A stretch of 56,947 nucleotides of DNA from CAYMUL01 sp964393605 (GCA_964393605.1 CAYMUL010000022.1:1-56947); one strand, 5' to 3'; positions 40,919-50,288 are shown, counted from the stretch's first letter. Translations and numbers: made by a program. The notes: a model not told the origin generated them from the sequence alone.

Positions 40919-41734
40919 ATGAAAAACAAAATTGTTTTAATTACCGGTGCGACCGACGGTATCGGAAAGCAAACTGCATGCGAATTGCTGTTGAAAGATG
41001 CAGATGTGATCATTCACGGAAGAAGCGAAACAAAAGCGCGCAACACTGCCGACGAATTAAAATCTTTAACCGGAAGAGCAGATGTAAAATATCTCTTCGG
41101 CGATCTTTCTTCGTTAAAAGAAGTTGAAGCGATTGCACAACAATGCAAAGACATCTGCGACATACTTGATGTTTTGATTAACAACGCCGGCGTTTATTTT
41201 CATGAACGGGAACTGAGTGCCGATGGTTTCGAACTGACGTTCGCAGTCAATCATCTTGCTCATTTTTATTTGACGAATCTTCTTCTTCCCATTTTAAAAA
41301 ACACTTCGGCGCCGAGAGTTGTAACCGTGAGTTCGGTTGCTCATTCGAGAGCTAAATTTGATATCGATGATTTAAATGCGGAAAAATTCTTTTCGGGTTA
41401 TAATGCTTACGCGGTTTCAAAATTATGTAATGTGTTGTTTGCTTATGAACTTGCCGAAAGAGAAAAAAATTTTGGCTTACTTTCCAACGCGCTTCATCCC
41501 GGAGTGATTACAACGAAGCTACTTCAAAAGGGATTCAACATGAGCGGCGCATCATTAAAGGATGGTGCGGCAACTTCGGTTTATCTCGCTTCTTCAATTG
41601 AAGTCGAGGGAATTACGGGAAAATATTTTTCCGCAAGTAAAGAAACGCAGTCATCGGTTTTAAGTCGCGATCGAAATCTTCAAAAACAACTTTGGGAAGC
41701 AAGCGAAAATATGTGCGGGATGAAAGATGTATAA
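40919..41734 (+). CDS. Short-chain dehydrogenase/reductase
   Basis: 271 residues, classical SDR with similarity to retinol dehydrogenase-like enzymes: cofactor loop TGATDGIGKQ, DVLINNAGVYF, Ser in VVTVSSVAHSR and catalytic YAVSK. The Arg and Ser/Lys after the glycine loop (HGRSETKAR) suggest NADP(H). It lacks membrane segments. The substrate is unknown; the lipocalin neighbour hints at a lipophilic one, by inference only. Confidence 0.9.
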   Translation: MKNKIVLITGATDGIGKQTACELLLKDADVIIHGRSETKARNTADELKSLTGRADVKYLFGDLSSLKEVEAIAQQCKDICDILDVLINNAGVYFHERELSADGFELTFAVNHLAHFYLTNLLLPILKNTSAPRVVTVSSVAHSRAKFDIDDLNAEKFFSGYNAYAVSKLCNVLFAYELAEREKNFGLLSNALHPGVITTKLLQKGFNMSGASLKDGAATSVYLASSIEVEGITGKYFSASKETQSSVLSRDRNLQKQLWEASENMCGMKDV

Positions 41735-41793
41735 CAATACAAAATATTGTTGCACCAACTAAACGGATTTAATTGTTACAGAAGAATCCTTAT
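41735..41793. other. Short AT-rich spacer before the hairpin repeats
   Basis: Nothing recognisable apart from the start of the repeat region. No T-rich hairpin terminator was found directly after the SDR gene. Confidence 0.3.
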
Positions 41794-42055
41794 TAATAAC
41801 TTTGAACAAACCTCGTAGATGTTTAATTCTTGTAACCAAGTGACTAATCAATAAAAACAATCCTCGTAGAGGATTAACAAAGGAAATATATGTTAATATG
41901 ATTTTAATCATGGAAGATTATAGTGCCATCCTTCTCAATTAAAGGAGAACAGATTCGCATGATTTTATTTGTTAGAATTTTTTAATCATCGATCTGAATA
42001 AAAAAATAATGAATCCTCTACGAGGATTTAGTTATTCATGAAATCTTATATCTAC
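41794..42055. repeat. 262-bp direct repeat, copy 1
   Basis: It runs from TAATAACTTTGAACAAACC to TATATCTAC and nearly matches 42226-42487. It contains hairpins based on CCTC-GTA-GAGG: an AAACCTC arm pair near 41808-41824, AATCCTC/GAGGATT near 41860 and the reverse-orientation AATCCTC-TAC-GAGGATT at 42012-42028. A further copy of the last hairpin follows at about 42064-42080. No protein-coding frame is evident. Confidence 0.85.
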
Positions 42056-42225
42056 AAAAATAAATCCTCTACGAGGATTATCTTGTTTAATATTCACAGA
42101 GAAAATACTGGCAACAATAAATTGAAAATAGATTCAGATAAATTACTGACTCACTTTAGCAGGGTAGTAATTCGAAACCGTTTTACTATTCAGTATGCAT
42201 TTCCTTTAAACATACCGTTGGTTAA

Positions 42226-42487
42226 TAATAACTTTGAACAAACCTCGTAGAGGTTTAATTGTTGTAACCAAGTGACTAATCAATAAAAACAATCCTCGTA
42301 GAGGATTAACAAAGGAAATATATGTTAATATGATTTTAATCATGGAAGATTATAGTGCCATCCTTCTCAATTAAAGGAGAACAGATTCGCATGATTTTAT
42401 TTGTTAGAATTTTTTTGATCATCGGTCCGAATAAAAAATAATGAATCCTCTACGAGGATTTAGTAAGTCATGAAATCTTATATCTAC
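42226..42487. repeat. 262-bp direct repeat, copy 2
   Basis: Near-identical second copy, offset 432 bp from the first. Differences seen include an intact AAACCTC-GTA-GAGGTTT hairpin where copy 1 has one changed base, and AGTAAGTCATG where copy 1 has AGTTATTCATG. The 170 bp between copies show no gene. Confidence 0.85.
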
Positions 42488-42628
42488 TTACGACTAAATA
42501 TTTTTCTGTCACTCACATAGTGATGCCTATGGCAAAAGCCACAACGGCACGAAGAAAAAATTTATGACTCGTTCGTTTATTCAAAACTTCTTTGTGGCGA
42601 ATATGTCTGATTATATGCGTAACAGGAA
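42488..42628. repeat. Tail shared with the 23.4–23.6 kb repeat
   Basis: The stretch with CGAAGAAAAAATTTATG, ATTCAAAACTTCTTTGTG and ATGCGTAACAGGAATTATT matches, with drift, the end of the repeat region at about 23450-23555. Both copies of the family therefore share a hairpin head and this tail. Confidence 0.6.
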
Positions 42629-43408
42629 TTATTGATAAAGATCATCCTTATTTACTTTATCTAACTCAACAAAAAATTCACCGATTTTCATCGTAATAAA
42701 ATCTAAAAATATTCTTCCTTTTTCCTTTGTTGCATTTGAAGGATTGCCAATACCCGTATCAATTGTGGCTTTTGTCCATTCCCGCTGAGTCCACGCAAGC
42801 CCGTTATTCAATGCATCGAGTTTAAATTTATTTTCTTTTCCGTTCCCTGCTTCGGAGAGAGGAAGAACAAGTTGCGGCGCAATTTCCATCATCATACTCG
42901 TTTCCATTTCGCCGGCATGATCACCCGGTTCGTCAAAATAATTATTTAACTCCTTCACTTTATACCAATTGATAAGCGTAATTAACAATTGCGGATAAAC
43001 CAAATATATTTCGCGAATCATCTGCTTGAAATCATTTCCTCCGTGACTATTGATAATAACAAGTTTGTGAACCGAGTGAGCGACGAGCGATTCGCAAATA
43101 TCTTTCAACACTGAATATTGCGTTGAAGGATTCATGTTGATTGTCATATTAATTTTTAATTGCCCTGTGTTCACTCCGAACGGAATTACAGGAAGAACGA
43201 TCACCTTTGCCCCCTTATTCCATGCATGTTCTGCGGCGGCGGCGGAGATGTATTCACTTTCGTAATTATCCGTACCGTAAGGAAGATGATAATTATGCGC
43301 TTCAGTTGCGCCCCATGGCAATACCGCCACATTAATTTTTTGAGATTGCATTTCTTTCCAATTTGTTTCGGAAAGAATGAATGGTCGTGCTGAAAGATTT
43401 GTATTCAT
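42629..43408 (-). CDS. Creatininase-family amidohydrolase
   Basis: 259 residues. Metal-binding motifs of the family are present: VLPWGATEAHNYHLPYGTD (Glu, His and Asp ligands), VINSHGGND and GDHAGEMETS (catalytic-side His and Glu). Members hydrolyse cyclic or linear amides (creatinine, formamides in riboflavin/F420 or mycofactocin pathways). The substrate cannot be assigned here. The gene is isolated between repeats and the histidine kinase gene. Confidence 0.88.
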   Translation of the reverse strand: MNTNLSARPFILSETNWKEMQSQKINVAVLPWGATEAHNYHLPYGTDNYESEYISAAAAEHAWNKGAKVIVLPVIPFGVNTGQLKINMTINMNPSTQYSVLKDICESLVAHSVHKLVIINSHGGNDFKQMIREIYLVYPQLLITLINWYKVKELNNYFDEPGDHAGEMETSMMMEIAPQLVLPLSEAGNGKENKFKLDALNNGLAWTQREWTKATIDTGIGNPSNATKEKGRIFLDFITMKIGEFFVELDKVNKDDLYQ

Positions 43409-43681
43409 AAAAAATTATAATTAGTGTAACAACTTTCTCAAATATCTTTAATTTAAAAGTAAGTTCATAACAAGGAAGGAAATTCAAGATTGCACTGACA
43501 ATTCCGCACCGCTCCGAACGAAGCGGTTAAAAATCTTTTCATAGAAAATGTTACAATTATTTTTTTGAATACCAAAATACAATCTCTATCTTAAAGAAGT
43601 GAATTTAGGTTATACTTTATTTTTCACTATAAACTAAATTCAAAGTTTAGAACTGCCAACTAATAAAGATGGAGATATGCG

Positions 43682-46015
43682 ATGAGAAATTTTCTCGCTC
43701 GTACTTTAATTCCTCAGAATATTTTGCGCTTGTTCTGTCTTACTTTTGCTTTGAACACATTAGAGGGTGTTGCTCAGAGCAATGAAACTGTTAAACAGAA
43801 ATACGATTCGCTTCTTGCGGAGATGAATTATTATGTGGAAACTTATCCCGATTCTGCGAGGCAACTCAGCGAAGAAATTTTGCAGTGGGCTACTAAAACA
43901 AATTACAATTACGGCATTGCTTATTCGCTAAATAATATAGGCGAATCGTACTATTGGAAAAGAAACTACGATACTGCCGGCATCTATTATCTTAAAGCAT
44001 TTTCGCGCGTAAAGAATCAACGAAAAAGTTTTTTGTATGCCCTGACGATCGGAAATTATGCTGAGATAGTCGATAAGCGCGGCAATAAAGACAGCGCGTT
44101 CATTTATCATAAAATTTCATTAAACATATTCAAAGAACTGAAATATTATAGATACGCTTCGATGAAAAATTTGCATCTGGCTTTGTGTGAGTGGCGGCGC
44201 GGAGAAAATGTTGAAGCTTTAAATTATTATTTCGCCGCGCTTGAAAATAAAAAAGAAATCGGCGACCCGAAAATTGTATCTGCAATTTTAAATAATATGG
44301 GAGTAGTTTATTGGCGAACGGGTAATTACGAAAAAGCAATTGAGGCATACAGCGAAGCTCTGTCTTTGCGCGAATCAATCGGTTATATCAAAGGTATTGT
44401 CATCACTTCCAATAATATCGGATTAGTATTTTTAAAGTTGAATAACTTTGAAAGCGCATTGGAAAAATTTCAAACGGCACTTAAAGTAGCAAAGCAAAAT
44501 AATTTTCTGTTCGGAATCGGATACTCGAGTTTAAACATTGCCGATTGGAATTTGAAAAAGAAAAATTATAAAGAAGCAATTCCATTCGCGCAAGAAGCAA
44601 TCAACGCATACTACAGTTACCGCGAACTAAATTCCGTTTCAATGGCAATGAATTTTCTCGGGCAGGCATATTTCGGTTTGAAAAAGTATGATCTCGCAAT
44701 GAAGACTTTCAACGCTGCTCTTGATACATCGAAAAAAGTGAACGACAGACATTCCCGCTTGGTTACGCTTCAAAATATTGCGCAAGTCTTCATCGAACAA
44801 AATAATTCCGCAGAAGCAATAAAGCGATTGTTTGAGGCACAGCGTTACGCCGAATTCGAAAAAGGAAGAGACTTGCTTTTAGAAAATTATAAATTGTTAT
44901 CGAAAGTGTTCGAGCTATCGGGTGATATAATACGAGCATTTGAATATGAAAAAAAATATTCGCAGTTAAAAGATAGTTTATCTTTTAATGAATTGGGGAA
45001 TCGACTCGCCGCGTGGAATGTCAGTTACGAAATGAAAAAACAAGCTGAAGAAAATCTTCAACTTAAATCGGAAAAAGAATTTGCAGCACTAAAGTTGGAT
45101 AATTTAGAGATACGTCAGCGAATTTTAATTTTCGTAATCGCCATTGTTTCTATATTCGGAATAGTTCTCGGAGTTTTGCTTTTATACATTAGAAAAATTT
45201 CGCGGCAGTTGTTACTGAAACAATTAAATCTTGAAAGAAAAAATAAACAGCTGATTGAAGCAAAGATGAGCGCAGAGCGTGAGAAAGAAAAAGCATTGCT
45301 TGCGAGTAGACAGAAAAGTGAATTAATTAGTATAGTTACGCACGATCTCAAAAATCCTTTAACAAGCATTCGCGGTGCCACGCAAACCATACTTGAAATT
45401 TCGGACGACCCAAATGTTGCCAAAGAGATGCTTCCGCTTATTCTTGAATCGTCGAACAATATGCTCAGCATGATAAATCAACTTTTAGAAAATAGTAGAA
45501 GAGAGAGTGCGTTGCTCTCAATCAATAAAAGAAACCATTCCATTGTTGAATTGTGCGCACAAATTATTTCGGTCAACAGAGCGCAGGCAGATAAAAAACG
45601 TCAGCAAATTTTCTTCTTTAATAAACTTGATGATAATGTCATTCTTCATATCGATAAACAGAAGATCACTTCTGCAATCGATAACCTTATCAGTAATGCA
45701 ATTAAATATTCTCCTATTAATTCCAAAATTGAAGTAACTATTTCTTTGGAAGATTCGAAAGTAAGAATTTCATTTAAAGATGAAGGACCGGGATTGACAG
45801 AAGAAGACAAACAAAAAGTTTTCGGGAAATTTCAAAAACTTAGCGCCAATCCAACCGGCGGCGAATCTTCTACAGGATTAGGATTATCAATAGTCAAACA
45901 GATTATTGAACTTCACCACGGTAAGGTTTGGGTGGAAAGTGAGCTCGGAAAAGGGAGCGAATTTATTTTCGAGTTACCGATAATTAAATCCGCTGCGTTA
46001 GTTGAGCAAGATTAG
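43682..46015 (+). CDS. TPR sensor histidine kinase
   Basis: 777 residues. A signal/anchor segment (1-32) is followed by about eight TPR repeats (80-430; e.g. AILNNMGVVYWRTGNYEKAI), a membrane helix (480-503), a coiled coil (510-545), HisKA with His554 (IVTHDLKNPL) and a HATPase_c domain (N box AIDNLISNAIKYS, DEGPGL, GLGLSI). GGAG lies 8-10 nt before the ATG. No response regulator is adjacent, so it is an orphan kinase. TPR-kinases of this layout are common in Bacteroidota and may sense peptides or envelope state. Confidence 0.92.
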   Translation: MRNFLARTLIPQNILRLFCLTFALNTLEGVAQSNETVKQKYDSLLAEMNYYVETYPDSARQLSEEILQWATKTNYNYGIAYSLNNIGESYYWKRNYDTAGIYYLKAFSRVKNQRKSFLYALTIGNYAEIVDKRGNKDSAFIYHKISLNIFKELKYYRYASMKNLHLALCEWRRGENVEALNYYFAALENKKEIGDPKIVSAILNNMGVVYWRTGNYEKAIEAYSEALSLRESIGYIKGIVITSNNIGLVFLKLNNFESALEKFQTALKVAKQNNFLFGIGYSSLNIADWNLKKKNYKEAIPFAQEAINAYYSYRELNSVSMAMNFLGQAYFGLKKYDLAMKTFNAALDTSKKVNDRHSRLVTLQNIAQVFIEQNNSAEAIKRLFEAQRYAEFEKGRDLLLENYKLLSKVFELSGDIIRAFEYEKKYSQLKDSLSFNELGNRLAAWNVSYEMKKQAEENLQLKSEKEFAALKLDNLEIRQRILIFVIAIVSIFGIVLGVLLLYIRKISRQLLLKQLNLERKNKQLIEAKMSAEREKEKALLASRQKSELISIVTHDLKNPLTSIRGATQTILEISDDPNVAKEMLPLILESSNNMLSMINQLLENSRRESALLSINKRNHSIVELCAQIISVNRAQADKKRQQIFFFNKLDDNVILHIDKQKITSAIDNLISNAIKYSPINSKIEVTISLEDSKVRISFKDEGPGLTEEDKQKVFGKFQKLSANPTGGESSTGLGLSIVKQIIELHHGKVWVESELGKGSEFIFELPIIKSAALVEQD

Positions 46016-46072
46016 TACGAAAAATTTTTTTTTACGTCTCAGCGGTAAAAAAATGCTTCGGCGAATGAGGTG

Positions 46073-46126
46073 AAGTGTATGTTTAAGTGTAAGTGTAAGT
46101 GTAAGTGTATGTGTATGTGTAAGTGT
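46073..46126. repeat. Hexanucleotide tandem array
   Basis: Nine hexamers, mostly AAGTGT with ATGTGT variants. Read on the minus strand it is the same CACTTA-type sequence that encodes the leader of the lipoprotein gene at 436-1149. Here it is non-coding. Confidence 0.9.
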
Positions 46127-46141
46127 CGTTTTGTTAAAAAT

Positions 46142-46167
46142 AAAAAGCCCCGAAGAATTCCGGGGCT
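46142..46167 (-). terminator. Rho-independent terminator of the 49.3→46.2 kb operon
   Basis: Arms AGCCCCG/CGGGGCT (46146-46167) with a short T run on the minus strand, 26 bp after the stop of the last cargo gene. Confidence 0.85.
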
Positions 46168-46192
46168 GAATCAATTCATCGATTAAATTTCT

Positions 46193-46939
46193 TTACTTCA
46201 TAAAAACAAATTTCTTCGTGGCAGAAAATTCACCGGATTGCAATTGATAAAAATATACTCCGCTTGGTAATTGATAATTGAATCCCGATGCATCGGGAGA
46301 TAATGGATAATTATGATAACCGGCTTCTTTCCATTCGTTGTTAATCAATGTTGTAACTTCATTTCCAAGGACATCAAATATTTTTAATACAACATTGCCG
46401 GACGCTGAAAGCTGGTAACTGATTACCGTTGACGGATTGAACGGGTTCGGATAATTCTGATACAACTGAAATTCGTTAACCGATAAATTTCTCTCATCAA
46501 CACCGGTCGGTTGTTCCTTCACGCTAAATGTCTGCGTAACAAATTCATTTGGATTGTTTAAGTTCCCAACCATGAGTGTTACCGAGGCGTTTCCTTTTAT
46601 GCTATCGCTAAAGATGTGAAGTGAAAAATCGAGAGTATCGCCGGGAGGAATTGGTTGCTCGCCAAAATCGGTTGTTGACGCAACGCTGTCAATAAAAAAA
46701 GCAAAACAGTTTTGCCCGAAACAAAGTGAACTGTACCAATTTCCCGGAATATTATTTCCTATTCGAACAACAAAAACACTCACGGGGGATGAAGAGATAT
46801 TCACAATCGGCGCTTTGAATGCGATATCCGAAAGCGGTGCAAAAATCATCACCGTATCGTGCGGTGCGAATGAAAATGTTTGTGCAAAAGAAATTTCTGC
46901 ACAGACAAATATTAAAATTGTTACGAACAAGTTTTTCAA
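46193..46939 (-). CDS. Small T9SS type-A sorted protein
   Basis: 248 residues. A signal peptide (1-19) is followed by one Ig-like domain of about 120 residues with two Cys in SSLCFGQNCFAF (possible disulfide) and a T9SS type-A domain (NYPNPFNPSTVISY…KKFVFMK). The sorting domain carries the same palindromic insertion as the 26830-29127 protein (HNYPLSPDASGFNYQL). It is the last gene of a three-gene operon, 10 nt after its neighbour. The function of the Ig-like domain is unknown. Confidence 0.85.
   Translation of the reverse strand: MKNLFVTILIFVCAEISFAQTFSFAPHDTVMIFAPLSDIAFKAPIVNISSSPVSVFVVRIGNNIPGNWYSSLCFGQNCFAFFIDSVASTTDFGEQPIPPGDTLDFSLHIFSDSIKGNASVTLMVGNLNNPNEFVTQTFSVKEQPTGVDERNLSVNEFQLYQNYPNPFNPSTVISYQLSASGNVVLKIFDVLGNEVTTLINNEWKEAGYHNYPLSPDASGFNYQLPSGVYFYQLQSGEFSATKKFVFMK
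46268..46314. repeat. In-frame palindromic element in sorting domain (copy 2)
   Basis: Core TCCCGATGCATCGGGA at 46283-46298 with the same AATTATC-type flanks as 29006-29052. It lies at the same position of a different gene's sorting domain. Confidence 0.85.
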
Positions 46940-46949
46940 ATAATCACCT

Positions 46950-48269
46950 TTATTTAAGAAGAATTAATTTTTTCGTTTCTGAAAAATCACCGGCTTTCAA
47001 AGTATAAAAATAGATTGAACCGGAAAGCTGGGCGGCATTGAAATCGATGCTGTGCATTCCTGCGGTTTGTGTTTCATTTACAAGATTTACAACTTCATTT
47101 CCGAGCACATCAAAAACTTTTAAACTAACAAAACTTTCAACGGGCAGTTGCCAGTTAATTTTTGTCGTTGGGTTAAATGGATTCGGATAATTTTGTTCGA
47201 GAGAAAATTCTTTCGGAATATCAACAAGTACTTCAATCATATTGCTGAATTCAAATTTTCCATCGAGATCAATTTGTTTTAACCTGTAAAAATAATTGCC
47301 GTTATCAACTGCATTGTCGGTGAATGAATAAGCATTTTGTTGTGTTGATGTGCCTGCGCCTTTTACAAATCCGATTGTCGCAAAATTTTCTCCGTCAATC
47401 GAACGTTGAATTTCAAACCCGTGATTGTTGATTTCGGAAGCGGTTTCCCAACCAACAACAACACTGCCATCAACTACATTTGCCGTGAACGAAGAAAGTT
47501 CAACGGGAACGATATTGCCTTCTAAAGTCCACTTCTCCGCTTGCTGTATTTCGCTCGTGTTCAAAGTTGTCCCTTGTTTGAAAACAATTATTTTCAAATA
47601 TGAATGTGTTGCGTCAATGTTACCAGGAACGGCATAATTAAACTCGGACGTTAATGTTACTCCTGCATTCCAATTTTGATCTGTGTTGATTACATCGCCG
47701 GTGTAAGTATTAATCACGCTTCTTACAACATGGTTGTGTTCGTAAGTTGAATTACCCGGACAAGATGAGTTACCGGTTTGGGGATAGTATAAACGATCTT
47801 CGGTGATAATTAAATTTATTTTGAATGTACCTGAAAGATTTGCAAGCGGAGTTGTAAATGCGCGAACATTTAAGTTTCTCGTAATCGGATCGTACGTTTT
47901 GAAAATTGTGATTGAAACAGTTGCGGGAATGTTCAATCTGTTTTGCAACGTACTTTGCCAGAGAGAGCGAGAAATCGGTGCAGATGTTCTGTCAACTATT
48001 CCTGTCGGATAAGCGGAGAATCCGAGACCGGAAAGAATACTATTGCCGCTGAATGTACTCCACGGATCACTGCTTGTATTTGCTGGTCCGTGATAACCGA
48101 TTACAATTGCATTTGGTATTGCAGGCATTATGCTCTGCGAAATAATTGAATGTCCGCATGGACACCACTGGCACCATGCACCCGTGCAATATTCCAGCAC
48201 AGGGTTTCTCAAAGTCTGTGTAAAACTTTGGACGAAGAAAAAAAGAACCAGTAAAGTAATTTTTTTCAT
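46950..48269 (-). CDS. Omp28-like thioredoxin-fold T9SS cargo
   Basis: 439 residues. A signal peptide (1-18) is followed by an Omp28-related/thioredoxin-like domain beginning YCTGAWCQWCPCGHS with a WCQWC motif in the redox-site position, then VIGYHGPANTSSDPWS and SAYPTGIVDR. A beta-sandwich with VELSSFTAN…VGWETASEINNHGFEIQRS follows, typical of Bacteroidota secreted proteins, and then a T9SS type-A domain (NYPNPFNPTTKINW…KKLILLK). It may be a surface thiol protein; redox activity is inferred from the motif only. It lies 15 nt after the lipoprotein gene. Confidence 0.87.
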   Translation of the reverse strand: MKKITLLVLFFFVQSFTQTLRNPVLEYCTGAWCQWCPCGHSIISQSIMPAIPNAIVIGYHGPANTSSDPWSTFSGNSILSGLGFSAYPTGIVDRTSAPISRSLWQSTLQNRLNIPATVSITIFKTYDPITRNLNVRAFTTPLANLSGTFKINLIITEDRLYYPQTGNSSCPGNSTYEHNHVVRSVINTYTGDVINTDQNWNAGVTLTSEFNYAVPGNIDATHSYLKIIVFKQGTTLNTSEIQQAEKWTLEGNIVPVELSSFTANVVDGSVVVGWETASEINNHGFEIQRSIDGENFATIGFVKGAGTSTQQNAYSFTDNAVDNGNYFYRLKQIDLDGKFEFSNMIEVLVDIPKEFSLEQNYPNPFNPTTKINWQLPVESFVSLKVFDVLGNEVVNLVNETQTAGMHSIDFNAAQLSGSIYFYTLKAGDFSETKKLILLK

Positions 48270-48284
48270 GTTTACTCCTTTATG

Positions 48285-49268
48285 TTAGTTAGTTATAGTT
48301 TGATATACTTCTTTTGTGCTTGTATTCTGAACATAAACTATCAACTTCAAATATGATTTATTCCATGATGGATTTATTGTCGTCGAGAAGTTGAAAGAAG
48401 AGGGAACGTTTATCGCGATTGACGCAAGACTTGTTCCTGAAGGAGAAGGAATAATTTCACGCATGATGTTGTAAAATTTTGTTTCTCCGTTACTTCCGGG
48501 AGGAGTAGAATATTCGATGTACGTTTCGGTAAGAACTGCATTCAAAACTAATTTTGAAAGATCAACTCCTGCCGTATCAATTATGGTTGCTAAAATTGTG
48601 AATGAAAGTGTGTTTGCGATGGTTGTATCATCAAGTTCTAAAATAAATTTTGGTGTTGTGGTTAATCTTTTGTTAATGGAATCTTTAACGGCAACTGAAT
48701 CGGAAGAAATTGGTTTCATCATTCCGTCAATTCTTGTTGAAGGCGCAGAAAAAACATTGTAAAAAGAAATTCTAGAACTGCTTGCAGGAGTGTTCGCAAG
48801 ATAAAAAGGATCAATCGGTGAAGGAAAGTTTGTCGGATATTTTATCACTGCTATTTGCGCATCGCTATAATTTTTCTTTACTGCTTCAAGAATTAAATTC
48901 GAAGTTACGCAGGGAACGCAACTCACGTTTGCAAAATCTTCCACGAGTACAATCTTATTCACTGCGGGTTGCAATGTAAAGTTAAGATTAATCGTGCTGT
49001 CTTTTATAATGCCGACGCTTAAAGAAGTTTGTGCGTAATTACTTTTTTTTAGTGTGATAGTATGGTTGCCGGTAGTTGCAATTATTGTATCGGGAGTGAA
49101 TTTCGAAGTTGAAACATTATCCAAAAATATCTCGGCACCGGTTACATTCGAACTGACAAACACTTTTCCATAGTCGGTTATCACAATGACTTCCGTCGGT
49201 GGATTAGTTTTGCAACCGGAGATAAAAATTATTGCAGGTAAAAATATTTTACAAAAGAATTTAAACAA
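48285..49268 (-). CDS. Lipoprotein with PEGA and Omp28-like domains
   Basis: 327 residues. Lipobox FISGC (Cys19) is followed by KTNPPTEV, a PEGA domain (about 33-95; GKVFVSSNVTGAEIFLDN, ATTGNHTITLKK) and an Omp28-like domain with FANVSCVPCVTSN (CxxC) and IDGMMKP. It is the first gene of an operon with the Omp28-like cargo at 46950-48269, which carries a comparable domain. The two are likely partners, one membrane-anchored and one secreted. Confidence 0.85.
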   Translation of the reverse strand: MFKFFCKIFLPAIIFISGCKTNPPTEVIVITDYGKVFVSSNVTGAEIFLDNVSTSKFTPDTIIATTGNHTITLKKSNYAQTSLSVGIIKDSTINLNFTLQPAVNKIVLVEDFANVSCVPCVTSNLILEAVKKNYSDAQIAVIKYPTNFPSPIDPFYLANTPASSSRISFYNVFSAPSTRIDGMMKPISSDSVAVKDSINKRLTTTPKFILELDDTTIANTLSFTILATIIDTAGVDLSKLVLNAVLTETYIEYSTPPGSNGETKFYNIMREIIPSPSGTSLASIAINVPSSFNFSTTINPSWNKSYLKLIVYVQNTSTKEVYQTITN

Positions 49269-49733
49269 ATTAGTCTCGTTAGTTTTTGAGAATCTGCTTT
49301 TTTAAGCAGTGAAAAAATAGCAAAAGTTCAATCAAATTCATAAAGGGAATTTTATCTCCGCCGAGTATCTGTTCCAAATAAATATTTTTATGTGGGAAAC
49401 AATCCACTTGATATCATTATATCCTTAACAAAAAAACACCCAACGCTAAAATCAGATAATCCATCTGAAGTTACGCAGCCGTTTGAATTATCATATTTTC
49501 GTAACTATCACAAGTAGAATTAGAACACTGATAACGCTGATTTTAATCGATACTCACAGATAGTAATCTGTGTAAATCAGTTATATCTGTGTCATCAGCG
49601 TGCTATTTGGAGTTTTGCATAACTTCGGTTACTTATCATATTTCTATAGTTCAACATTTGGAACATATCTTAATAAATTTTTGAATTTCGCTTGCTTGCG
49701 AACATTTAATATATGTTCTGGTACATTTATTTT
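49269..49733. repeat. Intergenic region with two large inverted repeats
   Basis: No gene seen. At 49534-49600 ACGCTGAT…ATCAGCGT encloses CACAGAT/ATCTGTG (49555-49572), the ATCTGTGT mini-repeat type. At 49661-49718 a long hairpin has outer arms GAACATAT…/…ATATGTTC and an inner stem TTCGC/GCGAA. The second lies 15 bp past the stop of the restriction gene. Confidence 0.7.
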
Positions 49734-50279
49734 TTAATCAGCTTCCACAAGAATTACTTTAACTGGTACGGCGGGAAAATGTCTTTTTAATCTTTCAATA
49801 TCATAGACAAGCTGTTCACCGTATGAGACTCCACTTGACATTTCGCTTTGAAGTGCGTGAGAGGGAACTATTTCAACTCCAACCTCCGCTTTATTTTCAT
49901 TAAAGAAGTATTGGAATTTTGCCTTATCATAAAACATAAAAGCATACTTACCAAACTGAACTTCAACTAAAACTTTTTCTTTTACAAAATCTATTTGTTT
50001 GAAAGCTCCTTTAATTTGAACATCGCTGTTTGGAATTGTTATCGTATAAGTATCTCTTAATTCATTGAATCCTTTTTTGTTAAAAGCCTCTTTGAATTGT
50101 TGATTCATTTCGGTGGGAGAATAAAGTGCCCTCCCGATCATCGTTTATTCTTTGCTAATTTTTGTTTTTGAAGATTTAACATGTTTGATAACATCGTAAA
50201 TCTGTTGATTGAACTTTGGATAACGGACTTGTAGAATTTCGCTTCCGCCGAGATGAGAATATTCATAAACAACGTTCAT
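49734..50279 (-). pseudogene. BglII/BstYI-like type II restriction endonuclease with in-frame stop
   Basis: Reading from ATG 50279 gives MNVVYEYSHLGGSEILQVRY…KISKE, then TAA (50145-50147), then in the same frame TMIGRALYSPTEMNQQF… to the end at 49734, about 180 codons in all. The second half holds D-x8-E-V-Q (IDFVKEKVLVEVQF; D97, E106, Q108 of the joined frame). This is the spacing of the BglII active site (Asp84, Glu93, Gln95), including the unusual Gln. Translation could restart at the ATG at 50141, but that would lack the N-terminal ~45 residues. A single AAA-to-TAA change explains the break. The methyltransferase gene lies 9 nt upstream. Confidence 0.82.
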
Positions 50280-50288
50280 AAATTACCT

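Noticed and set aside
41794..42487. CRISPR array
   Set aside because: Only two long copies plus short hairpins, irregular spacing and no cas genes; a duplicated element fits better.
49734..50141. Intact short restriction enzyme
   Set aside because: The upstream 44 codons in the same frame fit the N-terminus of the family, so the short frame is better read as the downstream part of an interrupted gene.
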